Shown: positions 30,274 to 40,570 of the stretch, in pieces
Position numbering within the stretch: the first letter of the stretch is position 1
Layout: every line of letters begins with the position of its first letter
From: Deinococcus frigens DSM 12807
GTDB lineage: Bacteria; Deinococcota; Deinococci; Deinococcales; Deinococcaceae
Direction of reading: 5' to 3'
NCBI RefSeq assembly: GCF_000701425.1
Contig: NZ_JNIW01000008.1
Coordinates: 33,479-97,478, forward strand
DNA: 64,000 nucleotides
The notes under the pieces: model-generated
What the model saw: the letters and a program-made list of their open reading frames with translations, nothing else
What the model was told of the DNA's origin: nothing
Database searches by the model: none
Position numbers and translations under genes: made by a program

Positions 30274-31475
30274 ATGTTGCTAGCAGAAATCATCAGCGTG
30301 GGGACGGAACTGCTGTTCGGCGAGATTGTGGACAGCAACGCTGCGTTCCTGGCACGCGAGCTGGGCGCGCGGGGCGTCATCCTGCACCGCAAAACGGTGC
30401 TGGGCGACAACCTGGGGCGCGTCAGCGAGGCGATTGAGCTGGCCCTGTCGCGCGCCGATCTGGTGATCCTGGGCGGCGGGCTGGGGCCGACGGACGACGA
30501 CCTGACCCGTGAATCCATTGCCGACGCGCTGGGAGAAACGCCCGCCGAGGACCCGGAACTGCTGGCGTGGCTGGAGGGCTTGTACGCCGCGCGTGGGCGC
30601 GCGATGCCGGGGGTGAACCGCAAGCAAACGTGGCTGATTCCCAGCGCCGAGGCCTTGCCCAACCCCGTGGGAACCGCGCCGGGGTGGTTTGTGCGGACCG
30701 GAGGAAAATTTGTGGTGGCCCTGCCTGGCCCGCCACGCGAGATGCAGCGGATGTGGCGTGAGCAGGTCTTGCCCCGCCTCCCGCTGCCGGATCACGCGCT
30801 GGTTTCCACCACCATTCACACCCAGGGCATCGGCGAGAGCAATGTGGCCGAGCTGCTGACCGGACTGACCCAGAACGCCAATCCCAGCGTCGCCACCTAC
30901 GCCCGCAAGACCGGCGTGGATGTGCGCGTGGCCGCCAGCGCCGCGACCGAGGCGGGGGCGCGCGAGCTGCTGGCTCCGCTGCTGGACACCGTGCGCGCCC
31001 ACCTGTCGCGCTGGACCTGGGGCGAGGATTCTCAGACGCTGGCCGGGGCGCTGGACGCCGCACTCTCGGGCCGCAGCCTGGGCGTGATCGAGGCGGGCAG
31101 CGCGGGCGGTCTGTCCACGCTGCTGGCCGACGCGGCGGGTTTTCTGGACGCCGCCGTGACCCAGGACCACGCCCGGCTGATCACGCTGGGCCTGACCCCC
31201 GTGACCCTGCGCGACGCCGGGCTGGTCAGCGAGGAGGCCGCGCTGGAGCTGGCCGCCGGAGCGCGCGAACATCTGGGAGCCGATGTGGGGCTGGCTGTGG
31301 TGGTCAGCGTGGAGGGTGAGAACGCCGGGCAGGTCTACGCTGCCATTCATGGCGAGAAGGGCCACAAGGCTGCGGGCGTGAACTGGCCCGGCGACGCCGC
31401 GCAGATCCGGGAACGCGCCGCCGTGACCGCATTGGCGCTGGCCTACCGCGCACTCCGGGCGGGCGGGGAGTTGGC

Positions 31476-31479
<4 letters not shown>
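30274..31479 (+). CDS. cinA: CinA family protein (competence/damage-inducible)
   Basis: A 401-residue protein with an N-terminal molybdopterin-binding-like domain ([43 protein letters not shown]) and a C-terminal CinA amidase-like domain. CinA proteins hydrolyse ADP-ribose or deamidate nicotinamide mononucleotide, and in Deinococcus and pneumococcus are co-transcribed with recA. The amidase signature ESCTGG appears only as EAGSAGGLS, so the deamidase activity may be lost. The stop overlaps the ligT start (ATGA). ATG 30274 follows a TATACT promoter. Confidence 0.92.
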
Positions 31480-32380
<901 letters not shown>

Positions 32381-32384
<4 letters not shown>

Positions 32385-33475
32385 GCAAAGAGAACCCGAA
32401 AGAAATCAGTGCCGCCCCCAGCGACAGCAAGGAGCGCCAGAAGGCCATTGAGACGGCCATGAGCCAGATCGAAAAGGCGTTTGGCAAGGGCAGCATCATG
32501 AAGCTGGGCGCGGAGAGCAAGCTGGACATTCAGGTGATCTCCACTGGCAGCCTGTCGCTGGACCTCGCGCTGGGCGTGGGTGGCATTCCGCGCGGGCGCG
32601 TGACCGAGATCTACGGCCCCGAAGCCGGGGGCAAGACTACGCTGGCCCTGAGCATCGTGGCGCAGGCGCAGAAGGCCGGGGGAACGTGCGCCTTTATTGA
32701 CGCCGAACACGCGCTGGACCCGGTGTATGCCCGTGCGCTGGGCTGCAACACCGACGAACTGCTGGTGTCTCAGCCCGACAACGGCGAGCAGGCGCTGGAG
32801 ATCATGGAACTGCTGGTGCGTAGCGGCGCAATCGACGTGGTGGTGGTGGACAGCGTGGCCGCCCTGACCCCGCGCGCGGAAATCGAGGGCGAGATGGGCG
32901 ACAGCCTGCCCGGTTTGCAGGCCCGCCTGATGAGCCAGGCGCTGCGCAAGCTGACCGGCGTGCTGTCCAAGACCGGCACCGCCGCCATTTTCATCAATCA
33001 GGTGCGCGAGAAGATTGGCGTGATGTACGGCAACCCCGAGACCACCACCGGGGGCCGCGCACTGAAGTTCTATTCCACCGTACGTCTGGATGTCCGCAAG
33101 ATCGGCCAGCCCATCAAGGTGGGCAACGACGCAGTGGCGAACACGGTCAAGATCAAAACGGTCAAGAACAAGGTCGCCGCGCCCTTCAAGGAAGTGGAGC
33201 TGGCGCTGGTCTTCGGCAAGGGCTTTGACCAGATGGCGGACCTGGTGGGACTGGCTGCCGATATGGACATTGTCAAGAAGGCCGGGAGCTTTTACAGCTA
33301 CGGCGACGAGCGCATCGGCCAGGGCAAGGAAAAGGCGATTGCCTACCTCGCCGAGCGCCCCGAACTGGCAGAGGAAATCCGCGTCCGCGTGACCAACGCC
33401 ATCCGCAGCGGCGGCGCGTCCGAGAAAGCCGCCGAGCCGCCCGTGCAGGAGACGATTACGGCGATGGCAGAATAA
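32381..33475 (+). CDS. recA: Recombinase RecA
   Basis: A 364-residue strand-exchange ATPase, central to homologous recombination, LexA cleavage and Deinococcus radiation resistance. Walker A is GPEAGGKTT, Walker [11 protein letters not shown], and the DNA loops L1/L2 ([40 protein letters not shown]) are intact. An N-terminal extension before [24 protein letters not shown] is normal for Deinococcus. AGGAG precedes ATG 32381, which overlaps the thpR stop. Confidence 0.98.
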
Positions 33476-33490
33476 GCGCGAGACGAAGAA

Positions 33491-33525
33491 ACGCCCCGGC
33501 TGGATTGCGGCTGGGGCGTTTTTGT
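33491..33525 (+). terminator. Terminator after recA
   Basis: ACGCCCC (33491-33497) and GGGGCGT (33513-33519) form a 7-bp stem followed by TTTTTG. Confidence 0.9.
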
Positions 33526-33583
33526 TGTCTGGGTCGGATGGAGGCGATTGCAACTGGCCGAATTTCTGCCCTGCGCGGTGGCC

Positions 33584-33641
33584 CCTGACCCCCTTGTGCC
33601 GCAACGTTCCTCTCCCGCAAAGGAGGAGGGGGCCGGTCAGG
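33584..33641. repeat. Hairpin-rich intergenic element between recA and era
   Basis: CCTGACC (33584-33590) and GGTCAGG (33635-33641) bracket a second stem (CTCTCC with GGAGGAG). It lies just past the 3' end of era and could act as a terminator or be a small intergenic repeat. Confidence 0.4.
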
Positions 33642-33681
33642 CACTCTGATTCGATGGAGTTCAATCGAGTCAGGTCGGCGG

Positions 33682-34653
33682 TTACTCGTACCCCAGTTCC
33701 CGCAGCGCCTCGGGGTCCTCGCGCCAGCCGTTGATCACGATCACTTCCAGGCCCAGAAAGACCTTGCGGTTCAGGAAGACTTCCAGTTGCTTGCGGGCCG
33801 CCTGGCCAATTTCGCGCAGTTGCTTGCCGCCCGCGCCGATGACCATGCCCTTGTGGGCGTTCTTTTCCACGACGATCTCGCCCTCAATGCGTTGCAGGCC
33901 GTCCTCGCGCTCGGTCCAGCGGTTGACGCGGGTGGCGACGGCGTAGGGCAGCTCGTCGCGCAGCTTTTTCATGGCCTCCTCACGGATGATCTCGGCGGCC
34001 CACATCTCACGGGTCTGGTCACTGGCCGCGCCGCGCGGGTAGAAGAAGGGGTTCTCGGGCAGCACGTCCAGAATCTGCTCGCGCAGGGTAGAAACGGCCT
34101 CGGGCTGGTTCTGTGCGCTGAGCATGATCTCGCCCGTCTGGGCGGTGCGGCCTTCCAGCAGCGCGCGGTACAGCTTCATGGCCTCTTCTGGGTATTTGGA
34201 GACGTCGAGCTTGTTGCCCACCAGGAACAGCGGCTTGGGCAGGTCGCGGATCTGGCGGGCCACGAGCTGATCCTCGTCGCCGGGCGGATGGCGCAGGTCC
34301 ACCACCCACAGGATCGCGTCCACGTCGCTCAGGGCGCTGTGGACCTCGTGGTTCATGTACTTGCCCAGGGCGTCCTTGGCCCTGTGCAGACCAGGGGTGT
34401 CCACGAAGACGATCTGGTGGGTGTCGGTGGTGTGGATGCCGCGCACGCCGCGCCGGGTGGTCTGCGGGCGCGGGCTGGTCGGCGCGACTTTGGTGTTCAG
34501 GAACGAGTTGAGCAGCGTGCTCTTGCCCACGTTGGGCTTGCCGACAATCGCCACGAACCCGGAGCGGGTGTCCTGGGCCTGGGTGTCGGTGGAGGTGGCA
34601 TCGTGCGAGGGCGAGTCCTCGACTGGATCGGGTGGGAAAAAGGAATCGGTCAT
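33682..34653 (-). CDS. era: GTPase Era
   Basis: A 323-residue GTPase that binds the 3' end of 16S rRNA during 30S assembly. The G motifs are GKPNVGKST, the switch [14 protein letters not shown] and NKLD. The C-terminal KH domain has [20 protein letters not shown]. The N-terminus carries about 30 acidic, Thr/Ser-rich residues before the G domain. I use ATG 34653, with GACAAT eight bases upstream (near-leaderless); the longer frame has no family support. Confidence 0.95.
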   Translation of the reverse strand: MTDSFFPPDPVEDSPSHDATSTDTQAQDTRSGFVAIVGKPNVGKSTLLNSFLNTKVAPTSPRPQTTRRGVRGIHTTDTHQIVFVDTPGLHRAKDALGKYMNHEVHSALSDVDAILWVVDLRHPPGDEDQLVARQIRDLPKPLFLVGNKLDVSKYPEEAMKLYRALLEGRTAQTGEIMLSAQNQPEAVSTLREQILDVLPENPFFYPRGAASDQTREMWAAEIIREEAMKKLRDELPYAVATRVNRWTEREDGLQRIEGEIVVEKNAHKGMVIGAGGKQLREIGQAARKQLEVFLNRKVFLGLEVIVINGWREDPEALRELGYE

Positions 34654-34724
34654 CTCCCAGCATTGTCTCACGCCCCGCCGGGGGCAAAAGGAAGGTGCGG
34701 GGGGCCAAGCGTATACGGCGCTGG

Positions 34725-34866
34725 ACCGCAACCCCCTCGGTCGGCTGCGCGGCCAGCATCCTCAGGGGGAGCCGAGAAGCGTGATTGCACGGGCACTCCA
34801 GCGTCCTTTGCCTCCCTAATGAGGGAAGCCACGCCCAAAGGGCCAGAGGGGCCGAGCTGGACGGGC
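34725..34866 (-). repeat. Dispersed intergenic repeat, copy A
   Basis: About 140 bases of stem-rich sequence made of two modules. Read on the minus strand, one has GCCCCTCTGG then CTCCC...GGGAGGCAA (34807-34860 region), the other TTCTCGGCTCCCCCTGAGG then CTGGCCGCGCAGCCGACCGA. Copy B at 56984-57113 has the same two modules in the same order and orientation. It resembles the small noncoding repeats described in Deinococcus genomes. Confidence 0.6.
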
Positions 34867-34913
34867 CACGCCTGGATTCCGAAGCTGAGCCAGGAGCGTT
34901 GCGGAAGCCGAAG

Positions 34914-35717
34914 CTATTCCTCCCGCCGCGCCTGCACGCCCGCGATCATCCGGGCGGCAACGCCACGGGGCAGCAGCCGGAACGCCGAGACCTGCACCTT
35001 GTTGGCGGCTCCTGCCACCGCCACCGCCTGCCCGCGCAGCATGGCGTCCACCCCGATGCGGGCCACCGTGTCCACGTCCAGCAGCGCCAGGCGGGTGACG
35101 CCGGACATCAATCGGCTCTCTTTCAGAGTGGCCGCGTCCTGAAAGCCAGTATCAACTGGGCCTGGGCACAGCGCCGTGACGCTCAGGCCGCTGCCGCGCA
35201 GTTCCTCATTGACGGCCTCGCTGAAGGAGAGCACGTAGGCTTTGGTGGCGTAGTACACGGCCATCAGGGGACCGGGGATGAAGGCTGCGGTGCTGGCAAC
35301 ATTCAGCACCCTGCCCCGCCCGCGCTCCAGCATGGCGGGCAGGAAGCGCCGCGTCAGATCGGTCAGGGCCGTGACATTCACCGCGATCATCTCGCCAATT
35401 TCCGTCTGATCCTGGCGGGCAAATTCGCTGAAGCCGCCGAAGCCGGCGTTGTTGATCAGCAGGTCCACAGCCAGGCCACGCACCTCAACCTCATCCTGAA
35501 GCAGTTTACCCGCATGGGGTCGAGACAGATCGGCGGCGATCACTGTCGCCTGAACCCCATGCTGGCGCGAGAGTTCTTCGGCCAGCGCCCGCAGTCTACC
35601 CTCGCTGCGGGCCACCAGAATCAGATTCGCGCCGTGGGCGGCCAGTCGCCGGGCCATGGCCTCGCCGATGCCGCTGCTGGCCCCAGTGATCAGGGCGGTG
35701 GATGTCGGGTGGATCAT
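34914..35717 (-). CDS. Short-chain dehydrogenase/reductase
   Basis: A 267-residue classical SDR. The cofactor motif is TGASSGIGEAMA, with VARSEGR after strand 2 (NADP-preferring), NNAG in the third block, and the catalytic S and YYATKAY (YxxxK). The substrate is unknown; the sequence resembles the DltE/YqjQ-like group. ATG 35717 has TATCCT six bases upstream (leaderless type). Confidence 0.9.
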   Translation of the reverse strand: MIHPTSTALITGASSGIGEAMARRLAAHGANLILVARSEGRLRALAEELSRQHGVQATVIAADLSRPHAGKLLQDEVEVRGLAVDLLINNAGFGGFSEFARQDQTEIGEMIAVNVTALTDLTRRFLPAMLERGRGRVLNVASTAAFIPGPLMAVYYATKAYVLSFSEAVNEELRGSGLSVTALCPGPVDTGFQDAATLKESRLMSGVTRLALLDVDTVARIGVDAMLRGQAVAVAGAANKVQVSAFRLLPRGVAARMIAGVQARREE

Positions 35718-35852
35718 CTCTTCAGGATAAAGCCCTCTGGCGTGAGGAGCCGCGCCCACAGACAGCCACTGGATGGTTCAATCAACCGCACATTCACAGG
35801 ATTAAGATTTAATCAAAGCAACGGCCATGACGTCCGCCGCGTACTGTAAGGC

Positions 35853-36419
35853 ATGAGAGGCCCCGTTACTTCCGGCCCTGAAGTGAGTCTTCAGGACATG
35901 TTCGCGCAGAGTACTGCCGTGATCACCCAGCCCAGCGTGGCCACCTTCGAGCGTTACGAGAAGCGCGGCGGTCTTCAGAGCGCCCTGATTTATGTCATGG
36001 TGGCCGCCGTTGTCTCGGCGTTGATCGCCGCTCTGTTCTCGTTCTTCCATTCGGACGTGACTTTCTTTGGGCAACTTTTCTCGCGCCTGATTACCATCCC
36101 CATCCAGTTCCTAATCTTTACCGGGGCCGTTTATCTGATCGGCGGCAGCCTCTTCAAAGGCACTGGCACCTATCCGGAGGTGGCTTACACCTTTGCGCTG
36201 TTCTTCGTACCGCTGAGCATCATCGGGACCTTCCTCGGCATCATTCCTATTCTGGGATGGCTGGTGTCCGTGCTGATCAGCATTGTCCTGGTGTATTTCG
36301 GCTATCTGGCCGTGCAGTCCAGCATGAATCTACGCGAACAGATCCCGGCTATCGCCACGCTGGTCCTGTCTGGTATTGCCTATCTGGCCGTGGGCAGTGT
36401 CTTGGCTGGGCTGTTTTAG
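35853..36419 (+). CDS. YIP1 family membrane protein
   Basis: A 188-residue protein with a soluble N-terminus (about 35 residues) and five membrane helices, with the family pattern [37 protein letters not shown]. The function of bacterial YIP1 proteins is unknown. ATG 35853 has TACTGT five bases upstream. A 15-bp perfect tandem duplication covers its stop codon. Confidence 0.85.
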   Translation: MRGPVTSGPEVSLQDMFAQSTAVITQPSVATFERYEKRGGLQSALIYVMVAAVVSALIAALFSFFHSDVTFFGQLFSRLITIPIQFLIFTGAVYLIGGSLFKGTGTYPEVAYTFALFFVPLSIIGTFLGIIPILGWLVSVLISIVLVYFGYLAVQSSMNLREQIPAIATLVLSGIAYLAVGSVLAGLF

Positions 36420-36433
36420 GCTGGGCTGTTTTA
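36404..36433 (+). repeat. 15-bp tandem duplication across a stop codon
   Basis: GGCTGGGCTGTTTTA occurs twice head to tail (36404-36418 and 36419-36433). The first copy encodes the last residues and the first two bases of the TAG stop; the duplicate lies just outside the gene. Confidence 0.85.
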
Positions 36434-36476
36434 ACCGTCCCCTCAATTTCAACAGCCAACCCAACGTTAACGCGGT

Positions 36477-36515
36477 AAAAGGGGCGGGGTCACAACGACT
36501 TCGCCCCTCTTTCTT
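36477..36515. terminator. Bidirectional terminator between YIP1 and transglutaminase genes
   Basis: AGGGGCG and CGCCCCT form a 7-bp stem around a 15-base loop, flanked by AAAA on the left and TCTTTCTT on the right, so it can serve both convergent genes. Confidence 0.7.
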
Positions 36516-36524
36516 GCCGAATCG

Positions 36525-37349
36525 TTACTGATCTGCGTACACATGCACCGCCACCTCTAATTTGCCCTGGCCGCCGCCAAAATACGTGCCCCGCACCGGG
36601 GACACATCGCTGTACTCGCGCCCGTGGCCGATCTTGATGTGTTTTTCCAGCGCCAGGCAGTCGTTGGTGGGATCGTAGCCCAGCCAGCCGTAACCGGGAA
36701 TCAGGCATTCCACCCAGGCGTGGGTGGCCTCTGCGCCGCGCATCTCGCCGCCGCTGTACAGGTAGCCGCTGACGTAGCGGGCTGGAATGCCCAGTTGCCG
36801 GGTGATGCCCAGCATGGCGTGCGTGAAGTCCTGGCACACGCCGTGCCCGGTCTGCGCGAACTCGGCCAGCGGGGTGCGAACGTCGGTGGCCGCCGGATCG
36901 TAGGTGAAGCGGCGGCGCAGGTGCCCCGTCAGGTCCACCAGAAAGGCAGGCAGATCATCACTGGGACCAGGGCGCGCCACGCCGAACAACTCCGGCCATT
37001 TGCCGCTGGGGACGCGCGGGCTGGGCACCAGGAACTCGGAGTTGCGCCCACGCTCGGGCCGCAGTTCGGAAAATGGGGTGTGGATGGGCAGCGTGACGGC
37101 GTGCGTGTCCACGATGGCCTGCGCCTCGATCAGCAGGTGGCGGTGGTGTTCATGGACATGGACGTGGTGGACGATGGCCCCGAAGTAGTCCTTGTGCGAG
37201 GTGACCTCGGCGTCGGGGGTCACGTTCAGGTGAAACAGCCGCACGCTCTGGCGCGTCTCGTTGGAAGGATGCAGGCGGACCTGGTTAAAGGAATCCCAGG
37301 CGGGCCTGGGGTAGTGGTACTCGGTGGTATGCCGGATTTCGCAGCGCAT
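36525..37349 (-). CDS. Transglutaminase-like cysteine protease of the ATP-grasp/alpha-E locus
   Basis: A 274-residue papain-fold enzyme with an N-terminal bacterial transglutaminase-like domain (RHTTEYHYPRPAWDSFNQVRLHP). The catalytic triad is C172 (GHGVCQDFTHAML), H210 (ATHAWVECL) and D226 (GYDPTND). Such enzymes are nearly always encoded with alpha-E and circularly permuted ATP-grasp proteins, in a system predicted to make and trim a short peptide or to modify proteins. It is the third gene of that unit, 98 bases after alpha-E. Confidence 0.92.
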   Translation of the reverse strand: MRCEIRHTTEYHYPRPAWDSFNQVRLHPSNETRQSVRLFHLNVTPDAEVTSHKDYFGAIVHHVHVHEHHRHLLIEAQAIVDTHAVTLPIHTPFSELRPERGRNSEFLVPSPRVPSGKWPELFGVARPGPSDDLPAFLVDLTGHLRRRFTYDPAATDVRTPLAEFAQTGHGVCQDFTHAMLGITRQLGIPARYVSGYLYSGGEMRGAEATHAWVECLIPGYGWLGYDPTNDCLALEKHIKIGHGREYSDVSPVRGTYFGGGQGKLEVAVHVYADQ

Positions 37350-37447
37350 AAATGGGGGAACCCTCTAGCGGTTCTGCCGGGCAGTCTGACATGTCTGGGC
37401 AGAGGTAAAGCGGCGCGGGGCAGACGAATCTGGAACCGGGAGCTGCC

Positions 37448-38404
37448 TCATTCCTCCTCGAAGTAGGCGGCGGTGATCGCCGCGCCCACCCGGTTAAAGT
37501 CCTCCAGCAGCGTTTCGATGCCGGGGTCCTCCCCATCGATGATGTCGGCCACCCGGGCGTATTGCAGCCGCGCCACCAGCCAGCGCGACAGGCGCAGGAT
37601 CTCCGGGTGCGCGCCGGGATGGAAGCGGCCAATCTGCTCCAGCGCCTCGCTGAGGTTCATGGCGCTGTGCCGCACGCTGCGCGGGAAATACTCGTCCAGC
37701 AGCAGAAATTCGGTGACGCGCATCGGGGTGATGCCGGTGTGGACGCGCTTGCGGTACGCCTCGTTGGCGCTGGCCCCCTTGAGGGTACTGACCCAACGCT
37801 GGTCTTGCAGGGCGCGGCCTGCCGGATCGCCGCGCGCGGCCAGGGCGTCGGCGTCCTTGAAGCGGCTTTGCAGCACGCGCAGGGTGTTGTCGCCGCGTTC
37901 CAGGGTCTGCCCGGCGCGCATAAAAGACCAGCCCTCGTCGCGTGGCAGGGTGGCGAAGGCAATGCCGAAAAAGAACTGGGAGGCGTCCCGCGCGGCGGCG
38001 CAGTACTCGAACAGCCCGTCGCGGTCCAGCACGTCGCCGTTCTCGAAACACAGTGTCAGGTACGAGCGGTTGAGCGTCTCCCACATCTCGCTGGGCAGGC
38101 GGTCGCGCAGGCCACGGGCGTTCTCGCGGGCGCGGGCCAGGCTGCTGGCGATGCTGGACGGGTTGTCACGGTCAAAGGCCATCCAGGAGCTGACGCTGCG
38201 GGCGTCCAGGCGGCCATACTTGGCGCGCAATTGCGCCTCGCCGCCAGTCAGTTCCAGCAGCGGCGTCCAGTACTCGCGTGCGCGGCCCGAGACTTCCAGG
38301 CCCGCGTAATAGTTGACGTTCAGCAACCGGGCGGTGTTCTCGGCGCGCTCCATGTAACGCCCGATCCAGAACAGACTCTCGGCCAGGCGGGAGAGGAGCA
38401 GCAT
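37448..38404 (-). CDS. Alpha-E domain protein
   Basis: A 318-residue all-helical protein of the DUF403 family, starting with the conserved LLSRLAESLFWIGRYMERAENTARLL, and with FENGDVLDRDGL and LLLDEYFPRSVRH further on. Its role is unknown; it always accompanies circularly permuted ATP-grasp proteins and may be their partner. Its ATG shares one base with the upstream stop (TAATG), so translation is coupled. Confidence 0.92.
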   Translation of the reverse strand: MLLLSRLAESLFWIGRYMERAENTARLLNVNYYAGLEVSGRAREYWTPLLELTGGEAQLRAKYGRLDARSVSSWMAFDRDNPSSIASSLARARENARGLRDRLPSEMWETLNRSYLTLCFENGDVLDRDGLFEYCAAARDASQFFFGIAFATLPRDEGWSFMRAGQTLERGDNTLRVLQSRFKDADALAARGDPAGRALQDQRWVSTLKGASANEAYRKRVHTGITPMRVTEFLLLDEYFPRSVRHSAMNLSEALEQIGRFHPGAHPEILRLSRWLVARLQYARVADIIDGEDPGIETLLEDFNRVGAAITAAYFEEE

Positions 38405-40374
38405 TATTTGTCTCCCCCCAGCTCATTTTTTTCCAGTTCCTGCTGGTACGACTTCTGGGATTGCGACTGCGATTGAGACTGCCGCTGCGTCGGTGAGCCG
38501 CTGCCGGATTGTTCCTGCGACTGGCGTTGCTGCGGAACCTGCTCGCCGCTGCCTGGGTCTTCCACATACACGCCGATCTGAGAGTCAACGTCCTGGGCCA
38601 CCTGTTCGCCGACGGCCCCCAGCGCCGGGTCCAGGTCTCCCGTTTCTGCCGCCTGAGACTCCTCACCCGCAGTCGGGACGGAATGGGTGTCACCGGGGTC
38701 AACCGGTTCCTGCTCCTGACTCTGGACATACGCGCCGATCTGCGCCTCCTCGGCCACCTGTTCGCGGATGCCGGCCAGCGCGGGATCGACGCCTGGCATA
38801 ACCTCTTCCGCGCCCCCCTCCCCGGCAGGCGTGTCGATGGGAACCGCGCCGAAGCCGCCCTGGAACTGGGTCTGGCCCTGGGACAGCCCGCCGCCCACGT
38901 GGCCGTGCATAAACTGGCTCTGGCCCTGCGGGGTCACCGGGCCGTCGTGGTCCAGTACCCAGGTGTCCTTGCTGCCGCCGCCCTGCGAGGAATTGACCAC
39001 CAGGCTGCCACGCCGCAGTGCCACGCGGGTCAGGCCGCCGGGCACGATGGTGACCTCGTCCTTGCCGCACAGGATGTAGGGGCGCAGGTCGATATGCGCG
39101 CCCTCGAAGGCGCTGCTGTCCTCGTAGAAGGTGGGGTGGCGCGACAACCCCACCACCGGCTGGCCGATAAAGTCGCGCGGATTGGCCCTGACCTTGACCA
39201 GAAACTCGGCCACCTCCTCCTCGGTGGCCGAGGGGCCGATCAACATGCCGTAGCCGCCCGCCTCGCCCACCGCCTTGATGACCATGTTGGCGGCGTTGCC
39301 CACGATGTGTTCCAGATGGTCCGAGTCACTGCCCAGAAAGGTGGGGACGTTGTTCAGGATCGGCTCTTCGTTCAGGTAGTACTTGATCATGTCAGGCACG
39401 TAGGCATAGACGGCCTTGTCGTCGGCCACCCCGGTGCCCACCGCGTTGGCGATGGCGACCCGGCCCTGGCGGTAGACCTCAATCAGCCCCGAGACGCCCA
39501 GCGCGCTGTCACGGCGAAAGGTCAGCGGATCGATGAAATCGTCGTCGATGCGGCGGTAGATCACGTCCACCTGCTGACGGCCCCCGGTGGTCCGCATCCA
39601 GACCCGGCCTGCGTCCACGAACAGGTCGCGGCCCTCGACGAGTTCCACGCCCATCTGCTGCGCCAGGTAGGCGTGCTCAAAGTACGCGCTGTTGTACATG
39701 CCGGGCGTCAGGACCACCACCGTGCCGTTGTCGCGCGGGCTGACCGACTGCAACAGCGAGAGCAGCGAGGTGGCGTAATGCTGCACCGAGCGCACGCCCT
39801 GGCCCTCGAACATCTTGGGGTAAATGCGGCGCATGGCGTCGCGGTTGGACAGCAGGTACGACACGCCGCTGGGCGAGCGCAGGTTGTCCTCCAGCACCAG
39901 ATACTCGCCCTTCTCATCGCGGATCAGGTCCGTGCCGACGATGTGGGTGTACAGCTTGCCGGGGGGCGTGACGCCGTGGACCTCGCGCCGGAAGTGGGTG
40001 GAGGTATACACCAGCTCGCTGGGGATCACGTCGTCATTCAGAATCTGCGCGTCGCCGTAGATGTCGTTCAGAAAGAAATTCAGCGCCCCCACGCGTTGGG
40101 TCAGCCCCGCCTCAACGTGCGCCCACTCGGAGGCCGGAATCACGCGCGGCACCGGATCGAAGGGAAAGGTCCGCTCAGTGCCCTTGGAATCGCCGTAGAC
40201 GGTGAAGGTGATGCCCTGGTTGCGAAAGGCCAGGTCCAGCATGCCGTGCCGCCGCTGGAATTCGCTTACGCCCAGCCGGTCGATGTATTCCTGGAGGCCC
40301 TGATAGTGCGGACGCACCCGCCCGTCCGCCGCGTACATCTCATCGAAAAAGCTGTTGCCTGGCTCATATTTCAT
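38404..40374 (-). CDS. Circularly permuted ATP-grasp protein with Gln/Ser-rich C-terminal extension
   Basis: A 656-residue protein. The first 475 residues are a complete circularly permuted ATP-grasp type 2 domain (FDEMYAADGRVRPHYQGL; LVLEDNLRSPSGVSYLLSNR; VIYRRIDDDFIDPL; ANAVGTGVADDKAVYAYVPDMI; GGYGMLIGPSA). It should ligate an amino group to a carboxylate with ATP. The remaining 150-180 residues are low-complexity, rich in Gln, Ser and Gly, and contain a diverged internal repeat (DPALAGIREQVAEEAQIGAYV and DPALGAVGEQVAQDVDSQIGVYV). The family usually ends near 480 residues. Start ATG 40374 is set by the conserved N-terminus; a TACATA box is 16 bases upstream. The transglutaminase and alpha-E genes follow. 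Confidence 0.92.
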   Translation of the reverse strand: MKYEPGNSFFDEMYAADGRVRPHYQGLQEYIDRLGVSEFQRRHGMLDLAFRNQGITFTVYGDSKGTERTFPFDPVPRVIPASEWAHVEAGLTQRVGALNFFLNDIYGDAQILNDDVIPSELVYTSTHFRREVHGVTPPGKLYTHIVGTDLIRDEKGEYLVLEDNLRSPSGVSYLLSNRDAMRRIYPKMFEGQGVRSVQHYATSLLSLLQSVSPRDNGTVVVLTPGMYNSAYFEHAYLAQQMGVELVEGRDLFVDAGRVWMRTTGGRQQVDVIYRRIDDDFIDPLTFRRDSALGVSGLIEVYRQGRVAIANAVGTGVADDKAVYAYVPDMIKYYLNEEPILNNVPTFLGSDSDHLEHIVGNAANMVIKAVGEAGGYGMLIGPSATEEEVAEFLVKVRANPRDFIGQPVVGLSRHPTFYEDSSAFEGAHIDLRPYILCGKDEVTIVPGGLTRVALRRGSLVVNSSQGGGSKDTWVLDHDGPVTPQGQSQFMHGHVGGGLSQGQTQFQGGFGAVPIDTPAGEGGAEEVMPGVDPALAGIREQVAEEAQIGAYVQSQEQEPVDPGDTHSVPTAGEESQAAETGDLDPALGAVGEQVAQDVDSQIGVYVEDPGSGEQVPQQRQSQEQSGSGSPTQRQSQSQSQSQKSYQQELEKNELGGDK

Positions 40375-40570
40375 GCGCCCTGTCCCCCTTATGTACCGTG
40401 CTTGATCCCCGCAGGATAAGGGGTGGAGTGGCCTGCGGGCCACCTGTGGCTAGAACGCGGTAGGAACGGCGCAGACAAAGCGCCAGCACAGACAGACCAC
40501 AAACCGCGACGGCGGCAGGGCAAGGTGGTTCTGGAGGCGGACACCATCTCGTGCTGTCCGCAGCCTGGCT

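Noticed and set aside
30130..30300. Radiation/desiccation response motif (17-bp palindrome) before cinA-ligT-recA
   Set aside because: Only a GACATA half-site near 30190 and a chance TTATGT at the cinA start codon were found; neither has the second half.
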